Shown here piece by piece: positions 1 through 10,139 of a DNA stretch of 64,000 nt. The stretch spans positions 179,944 through 243,943 of the forward strand of contig CAXAMN010008569.1 in NCBI GenBank assembly GCA_963970005.1, read 5' to 3'. The notes below the pieces were generated by a model. The model was not told the origin of the DNA, did no database searches, and saw nothing but the letters and a program-made list of their open reading frames with translations. The position numbers and the translations under genes were made by a program. Source of the DNA: Durusdinium trenchii (Eukaryota; Sar; Dinophyceae; Suessiales; Symbiodiniaceae). How positions within the stretch are numbered: the first letter of the stretch is position 1; each line of letters starts with the position of its first letter.

Positions 1-433
1 TTTGCCTTGGGAGGCACTTGCTCCGCCTGTTTCACCAGTGCTTTGGCCGGTGCTTGCGCTGCTGGTTTTGCCATTACCTTCGCAGGCGCTGAGTCCACAT
101 GTTGAGCCTTTGCCTTGGCAGGTGCTGTATCTAGTTGTTTTGCTAAAGCTTTGGCAGGTGCTTGCTTTGTTGGTGGCTCTTGTGGTGTCTTAACTTTCGG
201 GGGTGATGTGGTGGCTGGTGGAGGTTCAGCTGAGGACTGCGCCTTTGGCGGGATGGCCTGCTTCACTTTTGGAGCCTTCGCGGCTGCTTTGGCTCCTGGA
301 GTCGGCTGACCAGACTGGGACAGCCCCGGTGTCGCAGGCGCACTCGGATCAGTCGCTTTGGGTTTTGGTGTCGCTGGGGCGTTCGTCTTGGCTTGCGAAG
401 GCTTCACTGGCGTCCCTTGAGGAACTGCGTCTC
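1..433 (-). CDS. Pro/Ala/Lys-rich repeat protein, partial exon running off the left end
   Basis: One minus-strand frame stays open from an AG|G acceptor at 433/434 to the window edge. It encodes low-complexity sequence dominated by P, A, K, T and Q, with degenerate repeats of the type APAKALAKQ, APAKAKAQ, APAKVMAKP and APAKALVKQ. The periodicity of about 14-18 residues is visible at DNA level as repeated CTTTGGCAGGTGCTT-like blocks on the plus strand. No catalytic motif is visible. Lys-rich PAK-type repeats occur in linker-histone-like tails, adhesins and disordered linkers, so no function is assigned. The open plus-strand frames here are shadows. Start and stop codons are outside what can be seen. 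Confidence 0.6.
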
Positions 434-1660
434 CTTGCATGCCAAGTATCAAACTCTGTGAAGCCGAGCACCACGCAGCTCCCCTCGATCTTCGAGATCG
501 GCATCTTTGAGGTGGGCATCCATCCCGAGATCATTTGAAAACATCCTTTCGCAACTACATAGAAATATATATATATATTGTGTAAAACACACCATTTTGA
601 TCCATTTTGTGTATACACGTCTATCATCCTAGTGTGAAGGATGCAGCTCCTCCTGTCTGTTGCAACTTTGATCTATTTTGCAATGTTCCTGTACAAATAA
701 ATTTGCAAATACTGAAGCAGCAGCTGTGAGTGGACCGTCGGTGGCCAGAAGCGCGTAGCCCAACGTTTGTTCATGCCTTTGCCATGAGTTCTTGCATAAC
801 GATGGTAAGACTCTATAGCGCCAGTAAAAGCAATGGAGCAATGACGGTAGCAAGTTTAGAGTAAACATTAGTGCTTTTGTTCAATCTTGAAGCAACATGT
901 CCAGCACCTCTCTGCGTAGGGTGGGTGCGGCATGATCAGCCAAGGCCCATGGAGACTGTGCACGTGCCTTCTTTCAATCCAATTCAGTCCTGTAACTTGC
1001 CTGCGAGTCTGAAAATTGCTGTTCATAAGATTGACAGAGATAGAGAGAGAGAGAGTTGAAAGGAAAGTAAAGGAAGCAATGACAGTAGAGTAAAGAAGTC
1101 CTTGCACCCCTTCAAGGCCCAATTCACCTATCACCTTTTGTTGGTGTCGACTGGCACCCATACAATATGATACATCTATCCTTCGTGCTTGTCAAGGTGT
1201 GTCTCGAGAGCGTCCACTGATGGCAATGAGAAAGCACTCCAGCCCTGTTGAGCCAAAACCAGTCGTGAAGATTGCAGAACAAAGTCCTCACAGCCATAAA
1301 ACAAAGAATCCGAATCCGAATCCTTTTGTCATGAAATATCAGGTCTGTCTGTCTCCACTTCAATCTATGTGACCAACTTTTGCTCGCGAATAGGCTGGAC
1401 TCAGCCAAAGGCATGAGCTATGCTCAAACCTCATCTGCCCGGCTGCCAGGCATCTGTGTCCCTACAGCCAGGTCGGCACCAGCAGCTTGACCACCGCCAT
1501 TCGGCCGTGGACGAGCTGCCACGGCGCGGGAGGACAAGATAGTCGTGAAATCATGAACACGGCTCTTTTTCATTTATATATAGAATATAGATACGACACG
1601 TCACATTCAGTCACATCCATCTCAAAATATGTCAAAATCTTCAAGCCGGGCATTTAACAT
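434..1660. other. no supportable gene
   Basis: Intergenic or intronic DNA. It contains a short GA microsatellite (about 1037-1056) and AT-rich tracts near 565-580 and 1570-1590. I see no frame with motif or repeat support. Confidence 0.5.
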
Positions 1661-1670
1661 GAACTCGGAT

Positions 1671-1812
1671 CCTGCCTCCCCTTGCGAAAAGCGCCTACGT
1701 GCTTGAGCTGCTGACAGCTCAGCCTCCACACCTTCAGGTGTGTGGCGTAAACTTTTAGACACCCCGGAGCGTCGCGCACTCGTGGCACAACCGATGGTAT
1801 CTATTCCGACTT
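1671..1812 (-). pseudogene. decayed copy of the CHECA segment found at 47.9 kb
   Basis: This segment aligns along its length with 47868-48012. Shared blocks include GCTGACAGCTC/GCCGACAGCTC, GTGTGTGGCGT and GCGCGCACTCGTGGCA-like strings. The minus-strand reading starts LCHECA, matching FCHECA in the other copy, but an in-frame stop interrupts it shortly after. Paired Cys and His residues (CHEC, TPHT-RC) hint at a small zinc-binding or cysteine-rich exon in the better copy. Here it is a relic or a non-coding duplicate. Confidence 0.45.
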
Positions 1813-3614
1813 GTCAGAGTCATGGCGCTTCCAAAGGGAAGTAGGATCCAATACAATGGAAGAACAAGCCTGCCTTCAGGGTCGTTCCTGATCTCTCGAT
1901 AATACGTTTAAGGTCGAGTCTTGAAGTGCTGGAGGGTTTGGTTGCTTTTGTGCATATGATTTCTTCGTGGATCTTCTAAGGTTTGGACATGTGAGAGTGC
2001 GAAATTGGAGGAAAAGAATGCATGCCGGCCGTGAGCCACACTCTGTCTTCATTTCTGGGCGCATCTTCCTCTCTCACCCCAATGTAATTCATGGAGACAC
2101 ATCCAGTTGGTCATGTCGCCTTTCTTGAATTGGGGAGCTCCCTGAGCCATGACAGAAACAAGCCGGATGGACGGTTTCAGGCCTGAGGCGCTTCCAGCGA
2201 CCCCGGCGTCCGTCCTGAAAAATGAAATTGCCGTGGATTCGGGCATATACGTTCAGCATCGTTCAGCTTTCTTCTGCCGCATGCAGGTGAAAACCAGGAA
2301 CTGATGCGCACCGGATCCACATGGACATGCAAAGGTTGCCAGCTCAACCGGCCACTTTCACACTGCGTCGTGACTAAAGTCACCGACCATTCTCAGTGTG
2401 CCAGGATCAAACATCCTGATCTTCCAGCAGCGTCCCCTGCAGCGGATCTGCTGCGGACCTCCTGTGGAGCCAAAGAGAGCCGAGTTCGATCCTTCATCCT
2501 TCCACCTTCGAGCCTTCCAACCCCACTTGAACGACATGTGACTGGTGGAAATGCTCTAGCATGCTGTATAGTCAGGCAAAAAAGAAGCAAGGATAAGAAG
2601 GATAAGGGTATTGATCTTGTACGCGGAAGCTTGGCCAAAAGATGCCACAAAATCGGCCCTTCAGACTGATCGCCTCATTGTGCCTCGTCTATTTGCCTGA
2701 TCGCGGAGATGACTTCCAGTCTTGCTCCTGCAGGGCACGGTGCTGATGATCTTCCGAGGTACAGGGGCTATGAACAGCACAGGGTCCCTCTCCAAAAAGA
2801 TCTAAGTTTGGGGATGAGTGTGAGTGATCCATCCAAAGCAGTTGCATCACTTTGGCAAGTCTACACAGGACCGGCAAATAGTCAGAGATCGGTCAGCAGG
2901 AGGTGGTGAGGAAATCAGCAATGTGAACGTGTGGTGTACCCTGCAGCTGTGTGCCCTGCCCAGTCTTGGCTCCTGCTGCGAAGACATGAGTAAACGCCCG
3001 GCCGATGGCAAAGGAGGCCCTCTTGGCCTGGGTCATCACAACTAACTGGACTAACGCATCCAACGAAAGTGCTTGGTATGGTTCACCACGAAGCAGCTAA
3101 GCAACAACCAAGAAAATGCGATCTTCAAATGAAGGAGAACAACAGCTAAGTGGCTAAGTGGCTTCAAAAATCGTCAAACCGTCACGTATCTTCAAATGCT
3201 AACCATCGGATACAAGTCCCGCCTGACAAGGGGATCCAATCGGCGAGGGGTGTGTCCTGCCGGTGGAACGCATCTGTTCTCATCATGAGCCTTATCTGAT
3301 ACAAAGCGCTGAAGACAGTTCTACTAAAGTGTTAGTCACTTTAGTCCTCTTTTGCTGTTGCTCATCTCAACCACAATTTGAAATCAAATGCGGCTCAAAT
3401 GTTGCGTTTTTTTACGCTGCCGCTGCCGCTTGGCAAATAACACCGACACTGAACTCCTGGCGAATGAGAGCTTGCAGAAGATGCTGGACTTGCAGACCTT
3501 AGCGGCCCAATGGCGCCCAAGGGCTCTGAAATGCGTCCCTTCCCAGTCTAATCATAACAGAATATAAATGTATTTGACAGGTGATTTTTGTCAGGATCCT
3601 GCCACTAGAAGCCA
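1813..3614. other. no firm gene; weak exon-like frames
   Basis: Minus-strand frames at about 2049-2246 and 2393-2650 have protein-like composition. The second carries a hydrophobic stretch followed by a basic region, but it lacks an in-frame ATG at its head, and no family is recognisable. They are not called as genes. Confidence 0.3.
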
Positions 3615-3624
3615 TCCTTTGTGG
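3615..3624. repeat. left target-site duplication
   Basis: Direct repeat partner of 4495-4504, immediately outside the inverted terminal repeat. Confidence 0.65.
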
Positions 3625-4494
3625 GCCAAGCACTCACTTGCGCACCCCCAAATAACCTCACTTGCGCACTTAGCACTCACTTGCACACTTTCAGGGGGAA
3701 AGTGAAGGTGAAAGGACATTCAACCACCAACAATCTATTGGGTGGGGGGGTAGGAGAAAATGAAAAGATACTCAACCACCAAACAATGTAAGTTCTTGCA
3801 CCTGACATGTAATTAGGTGAGGTTACTGAACACAACTGCTCATTAAAATTACATATCTTGTTGGGGTGAAGTGGGTGGGTGGGGGGGGGGGGGGGGGGGT
3901 GGGGGGGTTAATAACGTCTTTGTTGACATTCTTCCACGTGATGATCTTTATTGAATATGTGCTTCCAAAGAACCATGTGATACAGATGTTCTGTGTCTGA
4001 TCTAGTTAGTTAGTTAGTTTGTTTGTTAAATAGATAGCTAGTTAACTAGTTAGCTAGCAAGCTAGCTAGTTAGTGAGTACTATGATGTTGTAGTAGTAGT
4101 AGTAGTAGTAGTAATGGTAGTGGTAAAGGTAGTAGTAGTAGTAGTCGTCGTCGTCGTCGTCGTCGTCGTCGTGGTAGTACTATTCGTCTGCGTCTTCGCG
4201 GTCGTCGTCGTCGTCGTGGTCTTCGTCGCAGTAGTATGATGTAGTAGTAGCAGTAGTAGCAGTAGTAGTAGGAGTAGTACTTGTAGTAGTGGTAGTTGTG
4301 GTAGTATAGTGGTAGTGGTAGTGGTAGTGGTAGTGGTAGTGGTAGTAGTAGTAGTAGTAGGAGTAGTAGTAGTAGTAGCAGTAGTAAGGAGTAGTAGTAG
4401 TAGTAGTAGTACTAGTAGAAAAAATGCACAAGCGAGGTAAATTTGCAAGTGCACAAGCGAGGTAAATTTCAAGTGCACAAGCGAGTGCTCGCCC
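3625..4494. mobile_element. Mutator-like MITE with 10-bp target duplication
   Basis: The same 10 bases, TCCTTTGTGG, flank the segment at 3615-3624 and 4495-4504. The ends form an imperfect terminal inverted repeat: GGCCAAGCACTCACTTGC on the left against GGGCGAGCACTCGCTTGT (reverse complement) on the right. Subterminal repeats of the CTCACTTGCGCAC kind continue inward on both sides, for 45 or more bases on the right. There is no transposase frame. The interior holds a G-run (about 3882-3899), TAGTT repeats and a large expanded GTA/GTC trinucleotide tract. Target duplications of 9-10 bp are typical of Mutator-like elements, which is why that superfamily is proposed. Confidence 0.7.
4084..4420. 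repeat. GTA/GTC trinucleotide microsatellite
   Basis: Interrupted tract of AGT, GTC and GGTAGT repeats inside the MITE. It yields artificial Thr- and Tyr-rich open frames on the minus strand, which should not be read as protein. Confidence 0.9.
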
Positions 4495-4504
4495 TCCTTT
4501 GTGG
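4495..4504. repeat. right target-site duplication
   Basis: Identical to 3615-3624, immediately outside the other end of the MITE. Confidence 0.65.
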
Positions 4505-4573
4505 AGGCTGAAGAGCCATCTGATTTATATAACTACAGTAACCCCTTATAATGTTCAAAAACGATGAGCATTG

Positions 4574-4675
4574 CTTATAACAAGAAGCTACTAGGTTGGG
4601 GGCCATCGTTATTAGGTTGGAGGCCATCACTACTAGTAACAAGAAGCTACTAGTAACAAGTGCATCGCTACAATG
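4574..4675 (+). repeat. ACTAGTAACAAG dispersed repeat, copy 1
   Basis: Contains both halves of the family: GGTTGGAGGCCATC blocks and ACTAGTAACAAGAAGCTACTAG-type blocks, followed by AGTGCATCGCTAC. Confidence 0.7.
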
Positions 4676-6960
4676 ACCACCCCGAACTTGCTTCGACTTC
4701 CTGTGGCCACGGCCGCGAGACATCTGCGGAGGGTGGTGGCACCAAGAGGCTGCCATCTCCGGGCCCTGCCAGAAGACTCGTGGACAAAGCGGAGAAGGTG
4801 GATGACTCAACAGACTACAGACCCAATGGATTCCAATGGCTTTGACATCTGACATGAGCCCATGAGCTAAGAAATGAATTGAAAGTGGTGAAAATAGCTT
4901 TCAGCAACATTAGTGCAACATGAGTGCTCAAGCTGGTAAAGATTGGCCCGATTTAATAAGATGGACTCAAAGCAAAAATAAATGACGGGCCAATAGAAAC
5001 TTGGCTCGTTTGCTAATTACGATGGCAGCTGCACAGCAGCAAATTTGTTGTCTGGTACTTTGACATACTTTGACTTCTCGGCGCTGCGAAGTAGAGAGAC
5101 CAACAAACACACTGGACACCGTCTGACCGGCCTCCACGTTTACCCACTGGCTCCGAGGATAAAATGGCGGAGTTCTGCATTGCCAGTTGGGATCGACGCA
5201 ACATGTTTGCACTATCAGCTTTCAGCTCGCTGGGCTGTTTTGGTCTCACCCCCAATGACTCCCAGGAGTGTTCTGTTGATTAATCAGCAACAAATTCAAC
5301 TCTGAGCAATCAAGCAACCTCTATATTATATATAAATATATGCAACTATAGGTGCTGTATGCACATGTCTGCATACATATACATTGCTATTATTTGCTAT
5401 TCAATATACATATTTTAGATTTCTCGTGTATTCACCTGGACACTCAACCCCCCCCAAGCCAGCTTGGATGCCTTTGGTGCCATAAGGTACAAGGTCAAAC
5501 GTTTTCTGTAGCTGCTAGCCATTCGCAGTGACCAAACCCCTCCTTGGACTCTGAGCGCAAGGGCTGGCTACCTGGAGGAACGTGAGGACACAGAACGAGG
5601 AGGCGTCGCTTGAATAATTTGAAACTTGCTGTGTCTGCGGGGCCGCATTCCATGTCCCCCTAAAAACATGCGCCCCGAGCACGTATGGAAGAAAATGAAG
5701 CGCCCGAGGGAGCAGGAACGGGCAGCGTTAACAGAAGCTTGTATAGTCGGCATAGTTGAAATCTTGGGATGCAAGCCTTTGCCTTTCTGAATCTTTCCGG
5801 TCATTTTCGCATGGCTTTGTGACACCGACCAACAAAATCGAAACCCCTCGCCAACCGAGGTGCCGGTGCCAGTCATCTCGTTTGGGGTCTGCTCCAGGCG
5901 GTCGAGGTCATCCGACTGCGAAATGCAAAAAACATCAATTAACAATTGTTGAGATCACTTGATGAGCTGTGGTCAAATCATCAAACCACTCATGATTTGT
6001 GTACATTTGTGTAGGACAAAAAGCCTTCTTGTTTCGATTTGCAAGTGACTCATGAAGGCCCCCCTAGACTCACGCTCAGCTGTGAAGCATTGAAGGGAAA
6101 AGTGGAGGGCAGGTCTGGCTGAAAGTGACTCAGTCGAGGCCAACACTTTGAGACTCAAAGTGGCAACAAAGCCTCAATGATATGTCCTGTTCCCTTTAAA
6201 GGCTTTTTGAGGTCTTAAGGAGTTTAGAATCGAAGAAGAGGAAGTGTTTATGGAGATGCCCAACCTGAGGAGTGACCTGCTCCGGACGAGATCTGCCACG
6301 TGGGAGGTCCTGCATAGTCGAAGCGGCATGCTACACCAAGCAGCAGGTACGGCTACACACAGGCACCCAGTCAATACAACAGAATACAATAGAATCCTAC
6401 GAGTACCAGGGAATGTAATGGACTGTGAACACACATTATTACATTATAACTTATTATGAAGATGGATGAAAATGATGAACATCGCCATTGATGGGATCTT
6501 TTCTTCAAGTCGCTGAGTCACAACGGGTAGACCCAGAGTTATGAGCTGAGAGGACCAAGGAAACTCGTCCGCAATTAACTTTTCTCATTTTTCCTCCAGC
6601 TACGGGCCGAGTGTTGAGTACTGATCACTTGACAGTAAGATTTGACCCAAGCACTCACAACTGTGAGACAAAAGCCAGCATCAGAAGCTTCACGGTCCAT
6701 CTCCAGGCCTGACAAGTGCTTCCGTCGCCCTTCAGCTGGCGTTTGACATTGTGACGGCTCAAGCCAAATAAAGGCTTCTCTTGCTGGAGCAGCTGGGAAA
6801 TGTGGCCACATAGATGTACTGTATCCCCAGGGCAACCTTCTCGGCGCTGCATGTCAAGCAATCCGGCGCTGTAAGTATGGCAAAAAGGAGACGCCCACCT
6901 TCAATCTAGCCTCAACACCGAGACAGCAATCTTCCAGCCAACTCCCGCCTGCGCCTCCTG
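4676..6960. other. no firm gene
   Basis: AT-rich DNA around 5318-5420. A minus-strand stretch near 5835-5920 (reading QSDDLDRLEQTPNEM) has exon-like composition but no paralogue or domain to confirm it. Nothing else is supportable. Confidence 0.3.
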
Positions 6961-6967
6961 TAGTGGC

Positions 6968-7162
6968 TCAACCACCAGACTCAGACCCATCTCCATTTGC
7001 CAGGGGGTGTTGTCCCTCTTCGGTGTCCTCATCGTGAAAGATCAGCTGCTGAATTTCCCGGCGCAAGGCTGCGAAATATCGGCTCCAAAAGCCGTTTTCG
7101 GTCAACCTCAGGGTGCTTCTGTCTCTCTCCTCCTTGTTTTCCACGTTTTGCCGGGGTTCCAT
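6968..7162 (-). CDS. unassigned exon, charged helical peptide
   Basis: The frame reads RSTLRLTENGFWSRYFAALR, then REIQQLIFHDEDTEEGQ, then a Gly/Ser tail and a stop. Mixed charge, aromatic content and lack of repetitiveness make it look coding, and it may be a C-terminal exon. It lies downstream of copy 2 of the helical gene on the same strand and could belong to that gene or to the next one. No domain was recognised. Confidence 0.4.
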   Translation of the reverse strand: MEPRQNVENKEERDRSTLRLTENGFWSRYFAALRREIQQLIFHDEDTEEGQHPLANGDGSESGG

Positions 7163-7510
7163 TTGGTGGAGGTGGGTCCCCTAAGTTGAGAAACAAAATA
7201 TGGAAAAGGCCAACGCCTTCGTGGTACCAGCTCAAACCGGACCCTCCGGAGCTCTGAGTTCCATTCGAGCAAAGCACCCGCCCACTCAGCGAAGTTGGTG
7301 CTGTCATCCATGGTGAAGCCTGGTCGACTTGTGCTGCTCAATACGACCGTTAGGACCGTTAGTGCTTTTATACAATTTCGCCACACAATATGTGTGGCCT
7401 GTGTCTTTACCTTTCAAAGGTGATATTGGAATCTTAGAGACATAGACTCTACCATGGGACCATGATAGCCATTCAGAAGCTTATCGAATTGAGGTTTACT
7501 GTACTATATG

Positions 7511-7800
7511 TTACAAGGCAGGAAGGCTTCGGAAGCGAAGCTGACCTGAATTGGGCGGCAAACTGCTTGGACAAAGTCGGAGAAAGCTGTCGGTGTCTCT
7601 GGTCAATGCACGTGCTGCCTCTTGTGCACCGGCCAAGTCATAGTGAAAAATGCGGTTGTTGCTTGCATCTTCTGCACTCCACTGGATCAAATGAAACCAG
7701 GGAAAAACATCATCCTGAAGTTCCTCCTCGCGGGCCTGAGTTCCGCCCATGGCGGCGTCTTCTCGGCTTCTAGACTTTGAGCCAGCTGTTTGTTGCACGA
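7511..7800 (-). CDS. unassigned exon-like segment(s)
   Basis: The open minus-strand frame contains AREEELQDDVFPWFHLIQW and AGAQEAARALTRDTDSF. AREEELQ is bounded by an AG|G acceptor and a following GA, so this may be two short exons plus retained intron. Composition resembles the helical exons of the neighbouring gene. Exon limits are uncertain. Confidence 0.35.
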
Positions 7801-8118
7801 AGCGGATATTATCGAAACACAAAGGAAAATCAATGTAGACTATGTTATGATTGTCATGTGACAAATATACATGCGTGGGTATAGCGAGCAAAAAGCCTTC
7901 AGTAGTCGATAGGGCACCCAATGCCGGCATCTGTGCAATTCAGCGATCCTCGAAAGGTGCCCCATCGTCACTTCCACGAGGTGATGGCTGACCCGGAATT
8001 TGGGAGGAATCCATGCTGACCGCACCTGTCCACAAGCTTCTGCCATGAAAAACAAGCCTGGAATATTGCCACCAATGATGGCACGTCTAAACTCTCCATG
8101 TCAGCTTCATCTTCAAGC

Positions 8119-8974
8119 CTGCTTCATCGCGGCTTTCACTGCGTCGCCTGGTGGACAGCCGCGTACATCTTAGAAACGCCATCAAACTTTCACTCAGTTT
8201 AAACGTCTCACAACCCTCACATCGTCTGTGTCGCCAAATGGACTTGCTTTGAGCATATATAGACCGTGTTCTCAGGGAGTTTCCCCATGTCGCCTTCGAG
8301 GTCGGCTGGAGGATCGCCCCAGCTTCTCACCCTCCTCTCCCACTGGCTCTGCCCGGTCTCGATTCCGGTTCTCTGCATTGGCCAGCCTGAGCCAAGGAGC
8401 GACAGAGGAGATTTATGTTTATGTATATTTACATATATATATATATATTTATAAGTGTATATATATATATATGTGTATGCATACCCCCAAACAAAACAGA
8501 TACAATGTGCATAAAACACCGCAAATACAAATAAACACTAAAAAAGGTAGACATTTGGGGGGGTACCATATGTATATATATATCATTAGTATATTTAAGG
8601 GCATAACTACTAGTAGCACGAAGCTACTAGTAACAAGTGCATCGCTACTAGTAACACGGGCATTACTACTAGTAGCAATGTTGAACAAAGATATAACATA
8701 TATAACATCATATAACGTTGAGATCAAACTCCCAAGAGCAGGAACACAAAATCCTGATTCGGCAGCCGACCTTCCAGCAGGCAGCCCAGTCTTGGAGTTC
8801 TTCCTCGCGGAGGGGCACTCATCAAGCGGGTCAAATTCATTCCTTCCCGAGAATCTCAATGAGATGCAAATGGAATACTGGAAGCCAAGCTTTGCGTGAA
8901 CCACACAATTTCTACTGGACCGATCGCACTGATTGGAAACAATTTATATACTATTTACTGTAAGAATCCTATCA

Positions 8975-9015
<41 letters not shown>

Positions 9016-9524
9016 ATCATCTGGGTTATTTTTGTTTGATCTTCCTCCCACATGTCAAGTCAGGGGTTGTTTGTGGCTTGTATCTCCTGCCATCGTCGCG
9101 CTTCTCTGCCTCGTCCCGAGGGGCACAAGAAGGCGAAGTCGCTGAATCTGAAGTTCATCTTTTGATTCCCAGCCTCTGGCCCACCTTTGCTCTCAAACCT
9201 GTCACACAACTAAAGTCAAGAGTTTACTGTTGAGATGAAGCAAGCGGTGGAGCAAACATTGAGAGTATTTGTCCGCAATGAATCATAATGAGATTGCTGG
9301 GGCCAAGACGGTGAGCTTTGAACACTTACGGACTCCGTCTCTACCTTCACCTGAACACAGGTCAGAAGGTGGAGGAAAAGCGTCCAAAAAAACACAGCAA
9401 CACACAGCAAACAGGACATGCATCCTGACCCCTCGCCTCGTCACGCTTGACTTCCCAGCTTGGTGGAGCAGGAGGGGACTCGACCTGTTTCTTCTGTGCC
9501 GCGTTGGCCAAATCGGCCTCCAAC
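8119..9524 (-). CDS. helical-protein gene copy 2, block e (three exons)
   Basis: Exons 9485-9524 (LEADLANAAQKKQ), 9317-9350 (VKVETESVSVQ) and 8119-8147 (DAVKAAMKQ) are the counterparts of 55395-55434, 55122-55155 and 54048-54076 in copy 1. Lengths are identical in both copies (40, 34 and 29 nt). Acceptors are AG|G throughout. Donors are GT/GT, GC/GC and GC/GC. Phases chain correctly from 40 to 34 to 29 nt (0, then 1, then 0). This is the last block for which a paired exon is visible. The gene may continue toward 7 kb. No domain was recognised, but the composition predicts alpha helix. Confidence 0.7.
8416..8475. repeat. TA-rich microsatellite
   Basis: (TA)n-type tract. Similar tracts recur inside introns about every 4 kb across the window. 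Confidence 0.9.
8607..8680 (+). repeat. ACTAGTAACAAG dispersed repeat, copy 2
   Basis: CTACTAGTAACAAGTGCATC followed by CTACTAGTAACACGGGCATT. It lacks the GGTTGGAGGCC half. Confidence 0.7.
8974..9015. repeat. (ATC)n microsatellite
   Basis: About 13 CAT/ATC units in a row. They generate a false poly-His frame on the plus strand. Confidence 0.95.
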
Positions 9525-10139
9525 CTTGGCATGGCCAGATTTGTCGGCTCGCTGCTTGGGGATAGGCCACGCGTCGATGTTCTGCTTCATTGTTAATCTT
9601 CCGCGAAACGGAACACTCATTGACAAAATGGTGATGGTGGGATATGGTATGCTATGCTGCATATGCCTTCAAATTATGGAAAAAAACAACTGGAGGGGGA
9701 AGACATCCGGCACCACTTGGGATACAGAACATATCAGAACATGAGGGTAAGTCGGTAAGTCTACCGGGCTTGCTGTGTTTGAACCGAAAGGGTCCTTTTG
9801 GGGTCTGCTGTGTACAGTACAGCCAAGTCACAGCTGCGGTGGTGGCAGTGGTGGCACTGGCGCCCGCGGCTGTGCAGATGTGGCCGGCGCTTCCGGCACC
9901 ACTGGGCGGCCTTTGCCTGGGCCATCGCTATAGTTTCCAGCTGGACGGGGGAGGACCTGTAAGTGCACTTAACATCTGTTGGCTGTCAGTTTGGGTGTCC
10001 ATGACTCTGAATCGCAGGGATCCCTGAGTTTCTAAACATCCTCGCCACGTCGCCAAGCTTGGGTTGCATGGAACAAATTCACACTAAGGCCCCTGACTGA
10101 CAGACCGCGACCTACGTTGCTCACGTTGCTTGTCCTTCT

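Noticed and set aside
2..309. Two plus-strand frames at the left end (FAKALAG repeats)
   Set aside because: Shadow frames of the minus-strand APAK repeat exon, which spans the whole stretch from a proper acceptor.
2393..2650. Possible plastid-targeting N-terminus (hydrophobic stretch, ARAF, basic region)
   Set aside because: No in-frame ATG precedes the hydrophobic part, and no mature domain can be joined to it.
4080..4478. Long Thr- and Tyr-rich minus-strand open frames
   Set aside because: They are translations of the GTA/GTC trinucleotide tract inside the MITE, with no non-repetitive protein sequence.
8449..8904. Minus-strand frame ending in IYIYIY
   Set aside because: It runs through a dispersed-repeat copy and a TA tract. 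Only the part near 8750-8870 has protein-like composition, and no partner or domain supports it.
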